A DNA stretch of 64,000 nt from Glandiceps talaboti (taxonomy: Eukaryota; Hemichordata; Enteropneusta; Spengelidae). The stretch lies in assembly GCF_964340395.1 (NCBI RefSeq), contig NC_135563.1:18402151-18466150 (forward strand). Direction: 5' to 3'. The translations under genes were made by a program, and so were the position numbers. Numbering within the stretch: position 1 is the stretch's first letter; each line of letters begins with the position of its first letter. A model generated the notes under the pieces. It saw only the letters and a program-made list of their open reading frames with translations. It had not been told where the DNA came from and made no database searches. Positions 18,990-29,750 of the stretch are shown piece by piece.

Positions 18990-19240
18990 TAGCATAAGCT
19001 TAAAGACATTTTAGTTGCATGAAGCTTCATTCACACATTGTGCATAAATGCTGGTGAAGAGGGAATCGGATTGGATATGCTACGCGGATTGTTCTGGGAT
19101 TGTCTGAAAGATATCGTCCTCAGACGTTATATTTGGCGTTGCTACCACTCGTCCAATATGCGTCATCAGACGATATCTATCACTAAATGATAATGCATTG
19201 AAAAGAAGGAAACTTCAGACTGGGGTATAACATGGACCCC
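18990..19240. promoter_or_regulatory. Conserved upstream block with inverted repeat, copy 1
   Basis: This block matches 26363-26640 closely although the sequence around it is rearranged. At 19110-19177 it holds an imperfect inverted repeat, from GATATCGTCCTCAGACG to GCGTCATCAGACGATATC, around a centre with a CCAAT pentamer. It lies upstream of the minus-strand leader exon, so it could be promoter or enhancer sequence; a small foldback element is the alternative. Confidence 0.4.
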
Positions 19241-19255
19241 TACACACATACCCAC

Positions 19256-19694
19256 AGTGTATTACACCCGGGGAGGGGGCTACTCCCCTTATATGAGTAT
19301 ACGTCTATGTGCCGCCCTTTGGGGTGCATTTTATAGCCCTTTTGGTCTAAAATGGGGTCTGTTTTTTTCGAGTTGAAGAGTCTAAAATGGGGTGTACTTT
19401 CCATTATTTTTTATTTTGCTTGGTCTAAAATGTGGTCCACTGTCCTTACCAAATCGTAATTGCCATTAATTGCCCCAAAATGTTGCCTCCTAAGGAAAAT
19501 GTAGTTAGGTCTAAACTTTCATCTTTTAGAAACCTGTAATGGTCTAAAATGGCGGTCTTGATTTTTGGTCAAAGTGGGTCTAAAATGGGTCCTGGGGTTT
19601 TCAGCACTGGCCACACACCCCTACCAGAGTTGGCCACTGGTACCGCCCCCAGGGTATTACATACCAATTTACAGAGAGGAATCTCATATACCTG
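19256..19694. repeat. Degenerate GGTCTAAAATGGGG repeat between duplication units
   Basis: At least five diverged copies of GTCTAAAATGGGGT (near 19350, 19380, 19425, 19541 and 19577) are spaced irregularly between the two duplication units. A related GGTCTAAACTT lies near 19507. It reads as an interspersed low-copy repeat; the 74-residue frame across it is not a gene. Its position at the junction of the units suggests it may mark the recombination site. Confidence 0.6.
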
Positions 19695-20000
19695 TATAGT
19701 ACTTTATCAGTTAATGTGTATATATCTAAAACTAGGCGATATTTATTTAATTCATATTATGATGGCTAAATGAATATATGAAAACGTATGTATGTTGTAT
19801 GCAGAATTACTAAATATCCAATTATAAGCACAAAGCTGCAGTTTAAAGTCACGTTTTGCTGAAATAATTTCTTACAACTTCAAATTAAGCTGCAGTGTTC
19901 AACAAAATGCCAGTATAAACTTTTTACTGTTTTCTTTATTGATGAAAATGCTCTTTTCTAAATATTTTATAATAATTGAAGCCAGCAAGACCAATTCGAT

Positions 20001-20004
<4 letters not shown>

Positions 20005-20041
<37 letters not shown>

Positions 20042-20060
20042 CCTCCCTCCCTCCCTCCCT

Positions 20061-20111
<51 letters not shown>

Positions 20112-20195
20112 ACAAATTTTATTCAAATTTTGCCAAAAAGTAAAGTATACAAACCACAAGACACTCACAAAAACACCGGACAGAAAGAAAAAAAG
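20005..20195 (-). mobile_element. Truncated retroposon with (AG)n tail and target-site duplication
   Basis: Unit 2 has about 191 bp that unit 1 lacks. The insert is flanked by TTCGATAATT (19995-20004) and TTCGATTATT (20196-20205); unit 1 has one TTCGATTATT. Read on the minus strand, the insert ends with TTTGAATAAAATTTGTT followed by a long AG-rich satellite. That is how a 3' end of a non-LTR element or SINE with a simple-repeat tail would look. The element family is not identified. Confidence 0.65.
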
Positions 20196-21198
20196 TTCGA
20201 TTATTACGATCTTACACTTTTATTAATAAGTTAATAATGACATCATCAAAAAGTACAACTCAAATGACTAAAATGTTTTGTACTTACTATTTCCAGTAAC
20301 TTTCCTTTCTTTTACTACTATATATTCTGATTAACATTTTTATCACATTGATATGTAAATTTTTCAAAAGTTTATGTAATTGCTGAAATAGCCTTAGTCA
20401 TTTCATTCAATCCAATTCTAAGTGGCTTCCACCAACGAAAGCAAAAATTCGCTGAGTTTAATTTTCAGATATATATCTTGGTGCTATTTGAAAAACATAA
20501 TATATATCATATATTCAGTAATGTTATTGCTGCTTTTATTATGCTGGTATTATTGTAGTGCTAATTGTATTCATAGTTTTCATGGAGAATAAAGCAATGA
20601 TTCTTTCATTAAAATATGTGTCACATTGTCAGATAAAAACTAACACGTGCACCCAAATTCCCTATCCCATCCTCACTATTACTGGATAAAAACTACCCTG
20701 AAAGCATTTTAAAGGAAAGGCCAAGAGCCACCTTTTATAACTTCTAATGATTAATTACTTACATTGTTCAAATTTTCTTATGAAAAATATATATCATAGT
20801 ACAGAATAGTCTGTAAGATACAGATATTCATGCCACGCTATCAGCCAGCACTCATCCTGATAGGTCTGAACAACACGACTTATCTAGCAGTCTAGGCACA
20901 AAATTGTTTTTGTTGATGTATTTTGCCATGTTGCCCCTTTGAAAGTGCCCTTTAGTGTTCATCTAAGGTAAATGTTATCAGATCTTGTGATATACTTGGT
21001 TAAACAGCTGATAAAATAATCTTCATACTGAGCTAATGGTACACCTACAATTCATAAGAAGTCAGGTGTATTTGAATCAAAATTGTTGCACCATATTGAG
21101 AATACCAACAATTCAGCCAGCCTGTAGTTTTGAAAGTGACCTTTTATGGTGTCTAGGGTCTAAGAACAAGGCCATATGGGTAGGAACTACCTCTACCC

Positions 21199-21200
<2 letters not shown>

Positions 21201-21283
<83 letters not shown>

Positions 21284-21307
21284 TGTGTGTGTGTGTGTGT
21301 GTGTGTG
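21201..21307. repeat. (GA)n(TG)n compound microsatellite, copy 2
   Basis: This is the counterpart of 15990-16084 in the second duplication unit. The GA run is roughly twice as long, showing satellite growth or shrinkage since duplication. Confidence 0.9.
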
Positions 21308-21622
21308 CTCTCAGAACAACAGAATCTAAAACATATAACAGAGATAAGTAAATAAACTGAGCTGTATTCACACATTGGCCCATCACCATGCACCATCTTT
21401 CCATTCCCAGTCAAGAGTGAGACTGCTGTGGACGGCATTAGCTTTTTAAAATACGACAAAACCAATTCATTGGTTTATGTATCAACCCTGCACTTTAAAA
21501 CAATTGAAAAGTTATTGAAATATATTCATTCCGGAACAGTACATTAGAAACTATACTGATATTTTGATGTTTTGATTTGTGAATTAATACTCGATAGGAA
21601 TCATGATCAATATTTATCAAAT

Positions 21623-23212
21623 TTAATTAAGTGCCATATCCAGAGCATTCAGTATATTATTTGCATATTGCTTCACCACATCTGTTGAGGCGACATTGGT
21701 ATAGTAGACAAGAGACCAGTGTAGTTGTCCTTGAACCGTTACGAGGTTGTGAACAAAGAAATGACCTTTATGATGCTGGGCTGTTGCTGTATAGATGGCA
21801 TATACATTGAAAATCTCTCCTTCATACTTGTCAAGCTGTTTGGCCCTCCCCAGGTTGGATATATTGAACATTGTACCATCCCTACCAGCAACTGATTCAT
21901 TGTTTGGCGTAATATCAGAAGGTGATTTGATCTTTCCAGACTTTAATGCATGCAGCACTAGCTTCATGAACTTCATAGGTCGTTTTTCATTCACAGCCAT
22001 ATGTACATGATCATTGAGTTCTTTGGCAAATTTCCAGAATTTATCAGCACTGGTATCATACTCCTCTGCAACTTGGATTGGCAGCTGTGCTCCAGAGGCA
22101 TAACTCCCAAGACTGTCAATGGGAACCTCCTTTCCAGTTGGGATGTAATGGCGCATGTTGACATTAAAACCTGAGCTCAAAGTTTCTGGTTTGGTGATTT
22201 TACCCGACTGGAGAATCTTCGTTAGTCCAACTGCCGCTGCTGCCGTTGCTGCTCCATGAACAGTTGTTTGGTGTTTTCGGCATACATTGATTAGCTTTGT
22301 TGTAATATCCTTCGATATGGCTATTGGAAAGATACAAGTTCTGACATCGCCAAAGTCACTTGCTGCCTTCAATTTCTTCAATGTTTCTTTCAACTTTGAT
22401 AGGTCTTTGAATTTAGTCAAAAGGGACAATGGTACAACTTTCATCAACAGTTTTTGCCACCATGGAATTCCTAGTGCCATCTCAGGTAACAATTCCGGCA
22501 TTGTTAAGGGAAAAGACGACCTTTTGGCACTGTTATCTATCATTTCCTTTCCATGTTTGACAAGTTGGTTTAGTAATTCCAACAACTGGTCTATCAATGA
22601 CATCATTGAAGTACCATCAACAATACCATGGTGAATTGAAAACACGAGACCAATGTCCTCCTCCTCAGGAGATGATGCAGTTTGCATTGAATCTCTTTTC
22701 TTCAGTATTGTCATACGCCATAGAGGTCCTTTCTTTGAGTCAATCTTCATGGACTGCTCTGATGATACAACATCTCCCCATTCTTCTAAACTTCTGTCAT
22801 CAATTTTCAAATTAAAAGAATTCTTGCTGAACCCCTCAATCTCACGGAAATACTTCAACGTTTTACCAGACTGTGGATCTACAACGTCTTCAATTCTTGA
22901 ACGAAGAACAATATGCCTTCTAACAAGTGATTCTAATGCACTTGATAACAGATCAAGGGTGAGAGGTACTTGACATTTTAGTAACAAAATTCTGGTGATA
23001 TGTAATAATCCTTGTTGATTACACCTCTCCAGCAACGTTTCAATTTCATCAAGTTTTCTACCAACAAATGAGATATTCCCTTCTGAATTGCTAAGTACCT
23101 TCTTCTCTGTGCACTTGGCATTGGAATACTTATACAGTATTATGGATATGACCACTATTACCACACCAATTAAACAATTTGTAGTAGAGATGACTCCAAA
23201 TAAGGTATCCAT
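21623..23212 (-). CDS. Membrane-anchored condensation-domain/acyltransferase-like protein, copy 2
   Basis: This is the 529-residue paralogue of 16370-17959, with the same start logic (ATG at 23212 just after the TTCCAG acceptor), anchor helix and HHGIVDG motif. By eye it differs at about 25 residues. Only two of these lie in the first 220 residues; the rest lie after the HHxxxDG motif, clustering near residues 436-460 (RPMKFMKLV and SPSDITPNNES) and 480-510. The frame is intact, so both copies appear able to make protein. The uneven divergence suggests gene conversion over the 5' half or relaxed or divergent selection on the C-terminal lobe. Function is inferred only from the superfamily motif. 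Confidence 0.85.
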   Translation of the reverse strand: MDTLFGVISTTNCLIGVVIVVISIILYKYSNAKCTEKKVLSNSEGNISFVGRKLDEIETLLERCNQQGLLHITRILLLKCQVPLTLDLLSSALESLVRRHIVLRSRIEDVVDPQSGKTLKYFREIEGFSKNSFNLKIDDRSLEEWGDVVSSEQSMKIDSKKGPLWRMTILKKRDSMQTASSPEEEDIGLVFSIHHGIVDGTSMMSLIDQLLELLNQLVKHGKEMIDNSAKRSSFPLTMPELLPEMALGIPWWQKLLMKVVPLSLLTKFKDLSKLKETLKKLKAASDFGDVRTCIFPIAISKDITTKLINVCRKHQTTVHGAATAAAAVGLTKILQSGKITKPETLSSGFNVNMRHYIPTGKEVPIDSLGSYASGAQLPIQVAEEYDTSADKFWKFAKELNDHVHMAVNEKRPMKFMKLVLHALKSGKIKSPSDITPNNESVAGRDGTMFNISNLGRAKQLDKYEGEIFNVYAIYTATAQHHKGHFFVHNLVTVQGQLHWSLVYYTNVASTDVVKQYANNILNALDMALN

Positions 23213-23734
23213 ATCAATTGTTTTTAAGTTGCAGTATCTGGAAATAGAAGATATCATTAAAATAATTATTTTAAAGGAAAATGATAAAAATAATCTCTAG
23301 AAGCATATAATATATGTTGCTAATACCTGTATGTTCTATTAATAAACTCATGGACTCCTAGATACAATAATTGTACTGTTCGTTTGTTTTTCTATTTTTC
23401 ATTTTGACATCTGGCAGATAAGTCCAGTTTTTAGGCTGGACCTAGATTTGCTAATTATTGTTGCCTAGGAAATACAAAGTCAGAATCTGCCGGGGGGGGG
23501 GGGGGGGGGGGGGGGGGCATCTTGTCACTTTTGAGCATTTTAAATATCAGCTGTTCTTTTTTTTGGCCATACCCAATCTACAATTTCACAACTGTACATT
23601 TTGAAAATCAACTTACTTACAAGTAAATTGATTCTCTATTATCCCTTAAACTGGGTTACATATGTTAGCATAAGGTGATTTGACCCTAGTGTGACCATAA
23701 CACTAACTTCACACCCACTGTATTATTATTTCTA

Positions 23735-23947
23735 CAGACTTTTATTCCCACCGCTGTGCGGCTTATGAATGATTCATAAACTTTGTGAGTGATGATGATT
23801 GTCTTAGTATCGTTTTGTGTCTCTGCATATATTGTTTTGTATATTTGTTTGTATTTTTTTATATATTGATGTATTGTATTTGAGCCACACCTTTAATTGC
23901 CCATGTCTGGGATGAATAAAGTTCTATTGAATTGAATTGAATTGAAT
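23735..23947 (+). mobile_element. Non-LTR retrotransposon 3' tail
   Basis: The segment ends GGGATGAATAAAGTTCTATTG followed by a short (AATTG)n run. A TGTATTGTATTTG-rich stretch and a short GC-rich hairpin (CCGCTGTGCGG) precede it. An AATAAAGTT plus short tandem tail is typical of 3' ends of CR1/L2/Rex-type LINEs and their SINEs. Only the terminal part is present. It sits in the expanded 5' UTR intron of acyltransferase copy 2, opposite to the gene. Confidence 0.65.
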
Positions 23948-24804
23948 TTTAAATAAGATTTTAAAAATTTTATACATCCAAAATACAGATACATCATTGG
24001 AATTGAGTGCACATACCAACAAACACAGCTGAACTTGAATGGAAAGTAACAACTAACATAATATAAGGCATAAATGAAAACCCAAAGTAACTTTTTAAAA
24101 AAAAAATATTCCTATGCAATGTGATGTTACTTCTATGAAGTATCACTTGTGAAAGTCTGTGAAAGTGATAAAGGAAGGTAAAGTCCTTGTTTCTTGTTGT
24201 ACAGTAATTTAACAATAAGCTGGGGGGGGGGGGGTCAATGTTCATGGTCAAATGTCATTTCTGCCTGCTTCCAATGTCCTGCGTCAACTATAGTGTACTG
24301 GCTAGTGCACATGTTGACGTGTTCTCAAGTTGTCAAGATACATGTATACTCATACCGCTAAAAGAATGTATACTACAGTGTATGATGAAGTAAACTGAAT
24401 CTTTACAACAACAATAACAACGTTACAAAGCGATATAGAACAACTGGTTTAGGTTGAAACATACATCGGCGAACGTTTGTAACCCCAGCCCCGTCATGCC
24501 AGTTTCACGCTTACTCACGATTTAGACATGGTTTCTTGAAAGTTCTGTGTATTCAGGGTACAAAGGCAATCATTTTCAAAGGTAACCAGGGCGTGCTTTT
24601 CAAATTGATTCCGTAAAAATCCCGAACCTGTCTAGCTGCAATACTTGTAGCGTTTGATGTGATTTTGATGGCTTTTTCGTCTGTTTTGTGCCTTTTTCGT
24701 TCCGACGTTTAACCCGAATCAAACGCTACAATTCCTCTAATACAAATGCAAATAGACAAGACCACATTGAAAAAGTGAGCGAGGGGTCAGCGTACTATCC
24801 GTTT

Positions 24805-25013
24805 CCACAGGGGCGTGTAATATTTCATAGATTGTTGTTTTCCAGGTCTACAGTCTAAATATAACAACCTTTTGATTGATATATATAATATTTCTTAGTA
24901 GTATAGAGATTGATACATTTGTAGCAGCAAGATTCGTACGATATTTTCCTAAGAAAACGGCATTCTAAGCAATAAGAAAACAACAATCTATGAAATATTA
25001 CACGCCCCTGTGG
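24805..25013. mobile_element. MITE with perfect 38-bp terminal inverted repeats
   Basis: 24805-24842 and 24976-25013 are exact reverse complements, starting CCACAGGGGCGTG, around a 133-bp A+T-rich centre. There is no coding capacity, so it is a non-autonomous DNA-transposon derivative. I see no convincing target-site duplication. The element lies in the 5' UTR intron of acyltransferase copy 2 and is absent from copy 1, so it arrived after or during divergence of the units. A decayed relative is at 13830-14025. Confidence 0.85.
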
Positions 25014-25465
25014 GATGATCCGAGTGTACAAGTAAATGTTTACGTAGCCATTTTCACAAAACGTCATACGAGTGGCAATCAAAGAGACACAGTTCAACAA
25101 GTTCACTGCCATGTTTTGTGATTACGAAAATGTTTCGGACATCTATGAATTGACTGCCTAAAACTGATTATGAAATATCCGAAATTAGACCTACCTCAAC
25201 GTTTCTCTGTCTTTGCAGCAGACTCGACTGTGCTGAACGTAGCAGCCACCTCGCCATCAGTTCACAGTAGCCTCAATAGCTCAAACCACAGACACCCGTG
25301 ACCGTGCTCAAACTATACATAGCTTGTCCATCGGACGTACTAGCATGCTAGTACTTGATGAATATTATGTCCTGGGACATGGGAGCTGAAGCCCCCTAGC
25401 GGTGAGAGTCTGGGTAGGCCTAACCGAGACTAGACTGATTTGACATGGTGAGGGCCGGGTATGCA

Positions 25466-25640
25466 TCTCAACAAATTGCAAAATATTAATAACTGTTTAA
25501 AATGTTTGTTATTGTACGTACAATAACAACCATTTTTGGACACTTTTAGCTTATTACAAAGTTTTGAGTTTAATACAAACACAGACTTGGTCCATTTTGT
25601 TTCATATTGATTTTTGAAGAAGGACGCCATGAAAAAATCC
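25466..25640. repeat. Palindromic dispersed element (copy 2, inverted)
   Basis: This matches the reverse complement of 300-455, including the segment around TTTTGTTTCATATTGATTTT and the CAACAAATTGCAAAA terminus. It lies upstream of acyltransferase copy 2. Confidence 0.5.
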
Positions 25641-25860
25641 AAAATATTTAAATGACAAATACTAATATAAGTAAACATAAAACTTAAATTAAGCAATGTC
25701 CACTTTCAGACCCCTGTGCATAGCCAATAAACTTGACTGTCTGGCTTAGCAATGCTGTTTGTGTCTATTTTGCTAAGTTTTTTTTCCCAAAGTATGACAA
25801 TCATATGAAGGGGAACACATAGCAAAGGCCAAATTTTAACATATTTAAATCTCCTGAAGC

Positions 25861-26170
25861 TGCAATCAAACGGAACATTTTGAAAAGGTTATATCAGGTA
25901 CAATAACTTACTCATAATATCGTACACCTGAATAGTATTGAATCACCTGTGGATAAATGTATTTTTTCGTAGCTGTATATATGATAAATCGCATCCAAAT
26001 ATTAGCGCCCTCAACGGAGATCACGATTTTACTTATGCAATATTTGTGGCCAAGATATCACCAGTAAGTATTAAACCTGTACAATGTCTAAATATGGGTA
26101 ATTTTAACAAATTCAGTGAATAGATCGTGGTTGTCTGATCGGAAAATTATTCTACAATTACAAACATGGC
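25861..26170. repeat. Dispersed repeat (copy 2)
   Basis: This is the relative of 3611-3960, sharing CTGAATAGTATTGAATCACC and a downstream GCGCCC and TTCAGTGAATAGA order. Unit 1 of the segmental duplication lacks it, consistent with insertion. Confidence 0.5.
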
Positions 26171-26362
26171 GACAAATTAAAAAAAAAACAAGCCTTCCCT
26201 CCAGATTTAAACTGTCACTACACCACCAATGGATAATATCGACCACGATATATCTACAATGTCCTTTTATAAGTAATTGACCAATTTCTAATTAATATAC
26301 CTTTGATTACTTGATTGAAAAAATATCCCAGTTGCAACTAGTGTAGATTTAAAGGGTAATGG

Positions 26363-26640
26363 TAACTAGCATAAGCTTAAAAGACATATAAAGTTGCATG
26401 AAGCTTCATTCACACATTGTGAGTAATCATGGTGAAGGGTGGGGGGGGGGCTCAGATGAGATACGCTACGCGGATTGTCGACATGTCCCGGGCCGCGGGA
26501 TTGTCTGAAAAATACCGTCCTCAGACGTTATATTTGGCGTCGTTACCACTCGTCCAATATGCGTCATCGGACGATATCTATCACTAAATGCATTGAAAAG
26601 AAGGAAACTTCAGACTGGGGTATAACATACTAGACCCTAC
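26363..26640. promoter_or_regulatory. Conserved upstream block with inverted repeat, copy 2
   Basis: This is the counterpart of 18990-19240 upstream of acyltransferase copy 2, with the inverted repeat at 26511-26578. It carries a G-run and a GC-rich insertion (GTCGACATGTCCCGGGCCGC) that the first copy lacks, while the inverted-repeat core is well kept. Confidence 0.4.
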
Positions 26641-27550
26641 ACGCATACCCACGTACCCAAGAGACAATCTCCGTAGCGTTTCTCATACACCGTCCTTTTC
26701 CTTTACACTAATCATTGATAGTTCCTCTTTCAATTAGAGTCCGCCTGTTGATAAACCATTGGCTGTCTTTAAATATTCTCCGTTCAATGTAAAAGTTACT
26801 TTGTCTAAAATCTCATAACTTCTGTGTTGACCGCCGGGGGTTGACCTTTCCTGGTGACCGATAAAAGAAAGTCTGATCTGATCTTGTTTTGGTAGGTTTT
26901 TCAGTGACCTACATTGTTATAAAATATTATTTAAAACCATACTCAGAGTAGTAGTGACAGGTAACGACACACTAATTACCTAATTCACTCACCCAGCTAT
27001 CAATTTTATCCAAAATTAAAGCATGAATTATACGTACACCATGTAATTTTACAAAAAAAATGAAAAGGTATTTTAATTATCAATGTCATACATACATTAC
27101 ACTTTTCCAAACAGAAGTACCCATTTAAACGTAAACATAAAATTGTACGAATGTTCTCATTGTTTTCTAAAAGGTTATTTTTCTTGTAAAACACGAAACT
27201 AATAGTATATTAATTTGCCCATTGCATTTTCTACTCTCGTCATGTTTATATACTCTGTGTACATGATAGAATGTATGATGTAGTTGTACGTCTTGTATGT
27301 TGCATCTCGTCTCGTCGCGTCGCTTGTGTGTGTGGCGTTGACCTAGTTAATTCAAGTCAACAAGTGGTTACACTGTTTGATACAGTGTTGCGAAAGAAAG
27401 CTGACGTCTTTACATCCCGTCTATTCGATTTCCACGGTCCCATATCGTACGCGTACCGTATCTCGGTATTTTCTTTGTTTTATTACCGCCTATGTTTCGC
27501 TGAAAGTTTTGTGTATGAGATTACGCCAACCTTGGGTATTTTCGTTTCGT

Positions 27551-27640
27551 CCAATCACATTCACTCTGAGCTAGCTTCTGCCAATCAGATTCATATTCAC
27601 TGTCAGTGCGCGTAGTTTGAGTGCAGTCATTATCTGTACA
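27551..27640 (+). promoter_or_regulatory. Possible promoter with two CCAAT boxes
   Basis: CCAATCA occurs at 27551 and 27581 on the plus strand, 30 bp apart, in a CpG-containing stretch. They are followed by an AGTGCAGTCATT segment that could hold an initiator. It could serve the DEG/ENaC gene 2.1 kb downstream through an untranslated first exon, but no such exon is shown. This is suggestive only. Confidence 0.25.
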
Positions 27641-28954
27641 TAGCCAGACATGTCGCGGAATGCAGACTGTACATAACCCCGTGATAAAAGGAGCAGTAGG
27701 CAGAATTTTGGCATGTCCTTACGATAATATTTACAGCCACGGTTGTGTGAAGTTATTATCAACAGATACGCCGAAATGGTGAAAAATTTTGTTCGAATTG
27801 GTGAAAAATTTTGTTTGAGAAGTGGAAAAACAGGATACGGAGCTGGATTTCAATGACAAAGGACTCACTACGCCAGAACTGATCTAGTCCTGCTTCCATG
27901 ACGGTGCACGAGTCTGTATTACTGACTTGACTCTACAATTGTCAGAATCGAGTCCCGAATTCCTCCGTATGCAAGCAGGACTAGAACTGGTCATGCACGG
28001 GATACTTCTTAACAGGTGGTTCGTGGCGTGACCCGAGTCTGGGTACTTTTAAGGCTGTCGTCAGAATTTACGGTAAGGAGGGAGTGGGCTGATGAGCAAT
28101 TAGGGGGAAGCAGGAAAAAAAATTGAGGGTTCAAAGTTGGGGCATAAAAATTCTGATGGTCTGGAAGGGGGGGGGGCAAATATTTTGCTCATGCTTTTAG
28201 TCTGGAAAAGGGAGAGGGGCAAATATTTTGCTCATGATTTTAAACAAATCAAATTTAAATAGAGTAAATTTTGAAATTTCTAGCAGCTTCGCCACAATGA
28301 CTTCTAAACACCTATATTCAGTGATGAGTTGGGTGACAGCCATGTTAATGTATTTGTGTACACGTGTATGCCCCGGGTTAGCTCTGGATGTATATTGTAT
28401 ATGCTATGAGGTTCGACATAAGGGCACTATATAATTACACATTGAAATATGTGTAGCTGGGAGGGGGCTACGACAATTCTTGGGTTTATTTCTGGGAGGG
28501 CATGACATTTTTTGAGAGCTTGAAGGGGAGGGGGCTGCAGAAAAAATTTGACCCCAGCCTAAGAACGAACATTTCATCAGGACTACATTAAAGTGTAAAA
28601 TAACATGTGTAAAATAACACGTTTTCGACTTGTTCCGATCTCTGGACTAAAGATGCTGCTGCACAAAGTGTGTATAGACTAATGTATATGGTGAATGGCC
28701 ATTGAACTTAACTTTTGCCTGACGTCAGCATGCTTTGGTATCTATATAGTACATTCATCATCTTTAAAAGTGGTTGTTGTAGACTTGCTAATGGTGAATA
28801 GTGTGCACTCTTGGACAATATCAACTTTGAACGTTGACTGAAAACACTCGGACTTGGTACTGTATTGCCAAATGAACATTTGCGTGGCAATATCCATTTG
28901 ATTGCCATTGATGAATAGGTCAGCAACCGTAAGTTAAACAGAAGTTTATATACA

Positions 28955-29390
28955 TCATTCGTTTAATTGAAATTACTGTCATTCTATTTATGTTAGAGAG
29001 TGACCACCGTCATTCCACTTTCTTACACTGTAATAGAGTAGAAGGTGTCATTCAATTTACTACATGCAATATAGGGTGTCATATCAGCGATTTCATAGAG
29101 TAAATGCTGTCATTCGTTTCATTGAAATTACTGTCATTCCACTATCTTACACTGTAATAGAGTAGGTGTCATTCAACTTACTACATGTAATATAGGGTGT
29201 CATTTCAGCGATTTCATAGAGTAAATGCTGTCATTCGTTTTTCAAAGCATTGGATTGCTGTCATTCCACTTATGTTATAGCGCGGCGGCCGTCACTCCAT
29301 TTGTTTAATAGTGTAGAGGGTGTCATTCAATTAACTGAATGTAGAAAAGGGTGTCATTCCACATACTGTGAGTGCCTGTCGTTCGTTTTC
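28955..29390. repeat. TGTCATTC minisatellite with 130-150 bp higher-order unit
   Basis: Short units of about 25-35 bp, most containing GTCATTC, are arranged in a larger repeat. The block starting near 28968 (ATTGAAATTACTGTCATTC) recurs near 29123 with the same inner order: TTACACTGTAATAGAGTA, GTGTCATTCAA, CAATATAGGGTGTCAT, GCGATTTCATAGAGTAAATG. More diverged units follow to 29390. It ends about 360 bp before the channel start codon. Confidence 0.8.
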
Positions 29391-29750
29391 TCTCATTGCC
29401 CATATATTTATCCGTTTTCGGAGAATGACGTACATTTATTATCAGCAATCACATTAGATGCATATTGATTTTCCATTAAATATGAGTAAATCAAATCGAT
29501 GCGAAAGTGTTGTTGCATGCCTAAGGTTTGTATTGAAGCAAAACGCCTATTTCTAAAGAGTCGACGATTGTGAAATGGCGAAAACGAGGACAGAGGCACT
29601 ATCCAAACCGAGATAAATATTGAAATGCCACGCGGTTTATTTCTGAACTATGTTTTCAGAACCTTTGAAGAAATTACTTCACCAAACTAGTATTTTACAT
29701 GAAATCATGCGAAGGAAAACTTCTCTTCATTCGTCTATATATATCGTGTG

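Larger units (their letters stand above)
14885..19255. repeat. Segmental duplication, unit 1
   Basis: This block matches 19695-26655 in order and orientation. Shared parts are the AATAAA-bearing stretch near 15591, the GA/TG microsatellite, the whole minus-strand acyltransferase-like gene, its 5' intron and leader exon, and the upstream conserved block at 18990-19240. Unit 1 is the compact copy; unit 2 carries several insertions. Ends are set where similarity fades and may be off by tens of bases. Confidence 0.85.
19695..26655. repeat. Segmental duplication, unit 2 (expanded)
   Basis: This is the second copy of 14885-19255, same orientation. It is longer because of inserted sequence: a retroposed fragment at 20005-20195, extra sequence near 20715-20910, a poly-G tract at 23492-23517, a LINE 3' tail at 23735-23947, the MITE at 24805-25013, and dispersed repeats at 25466-25640 and 25861-26170. 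The gene inside it is intact. Confidence 0.85.
26656..29750. other. Intergenic region between acyltransferase copy 2 and the DEG/ENaC gene
   Basis: I recognise no coding exon here. The stretch near 27270-27640 is richer in CpG and has two CCAAT pentamers, so it may be a promoter. 28080-28560 has scattered G-rich tracts of the GAGGGGGCTA type. A minisatellite with recurring TGTCATTC fills 28955-29390. The 114-residue frame at 27271-27615 has no family resemblance. Confidence 0.5.
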
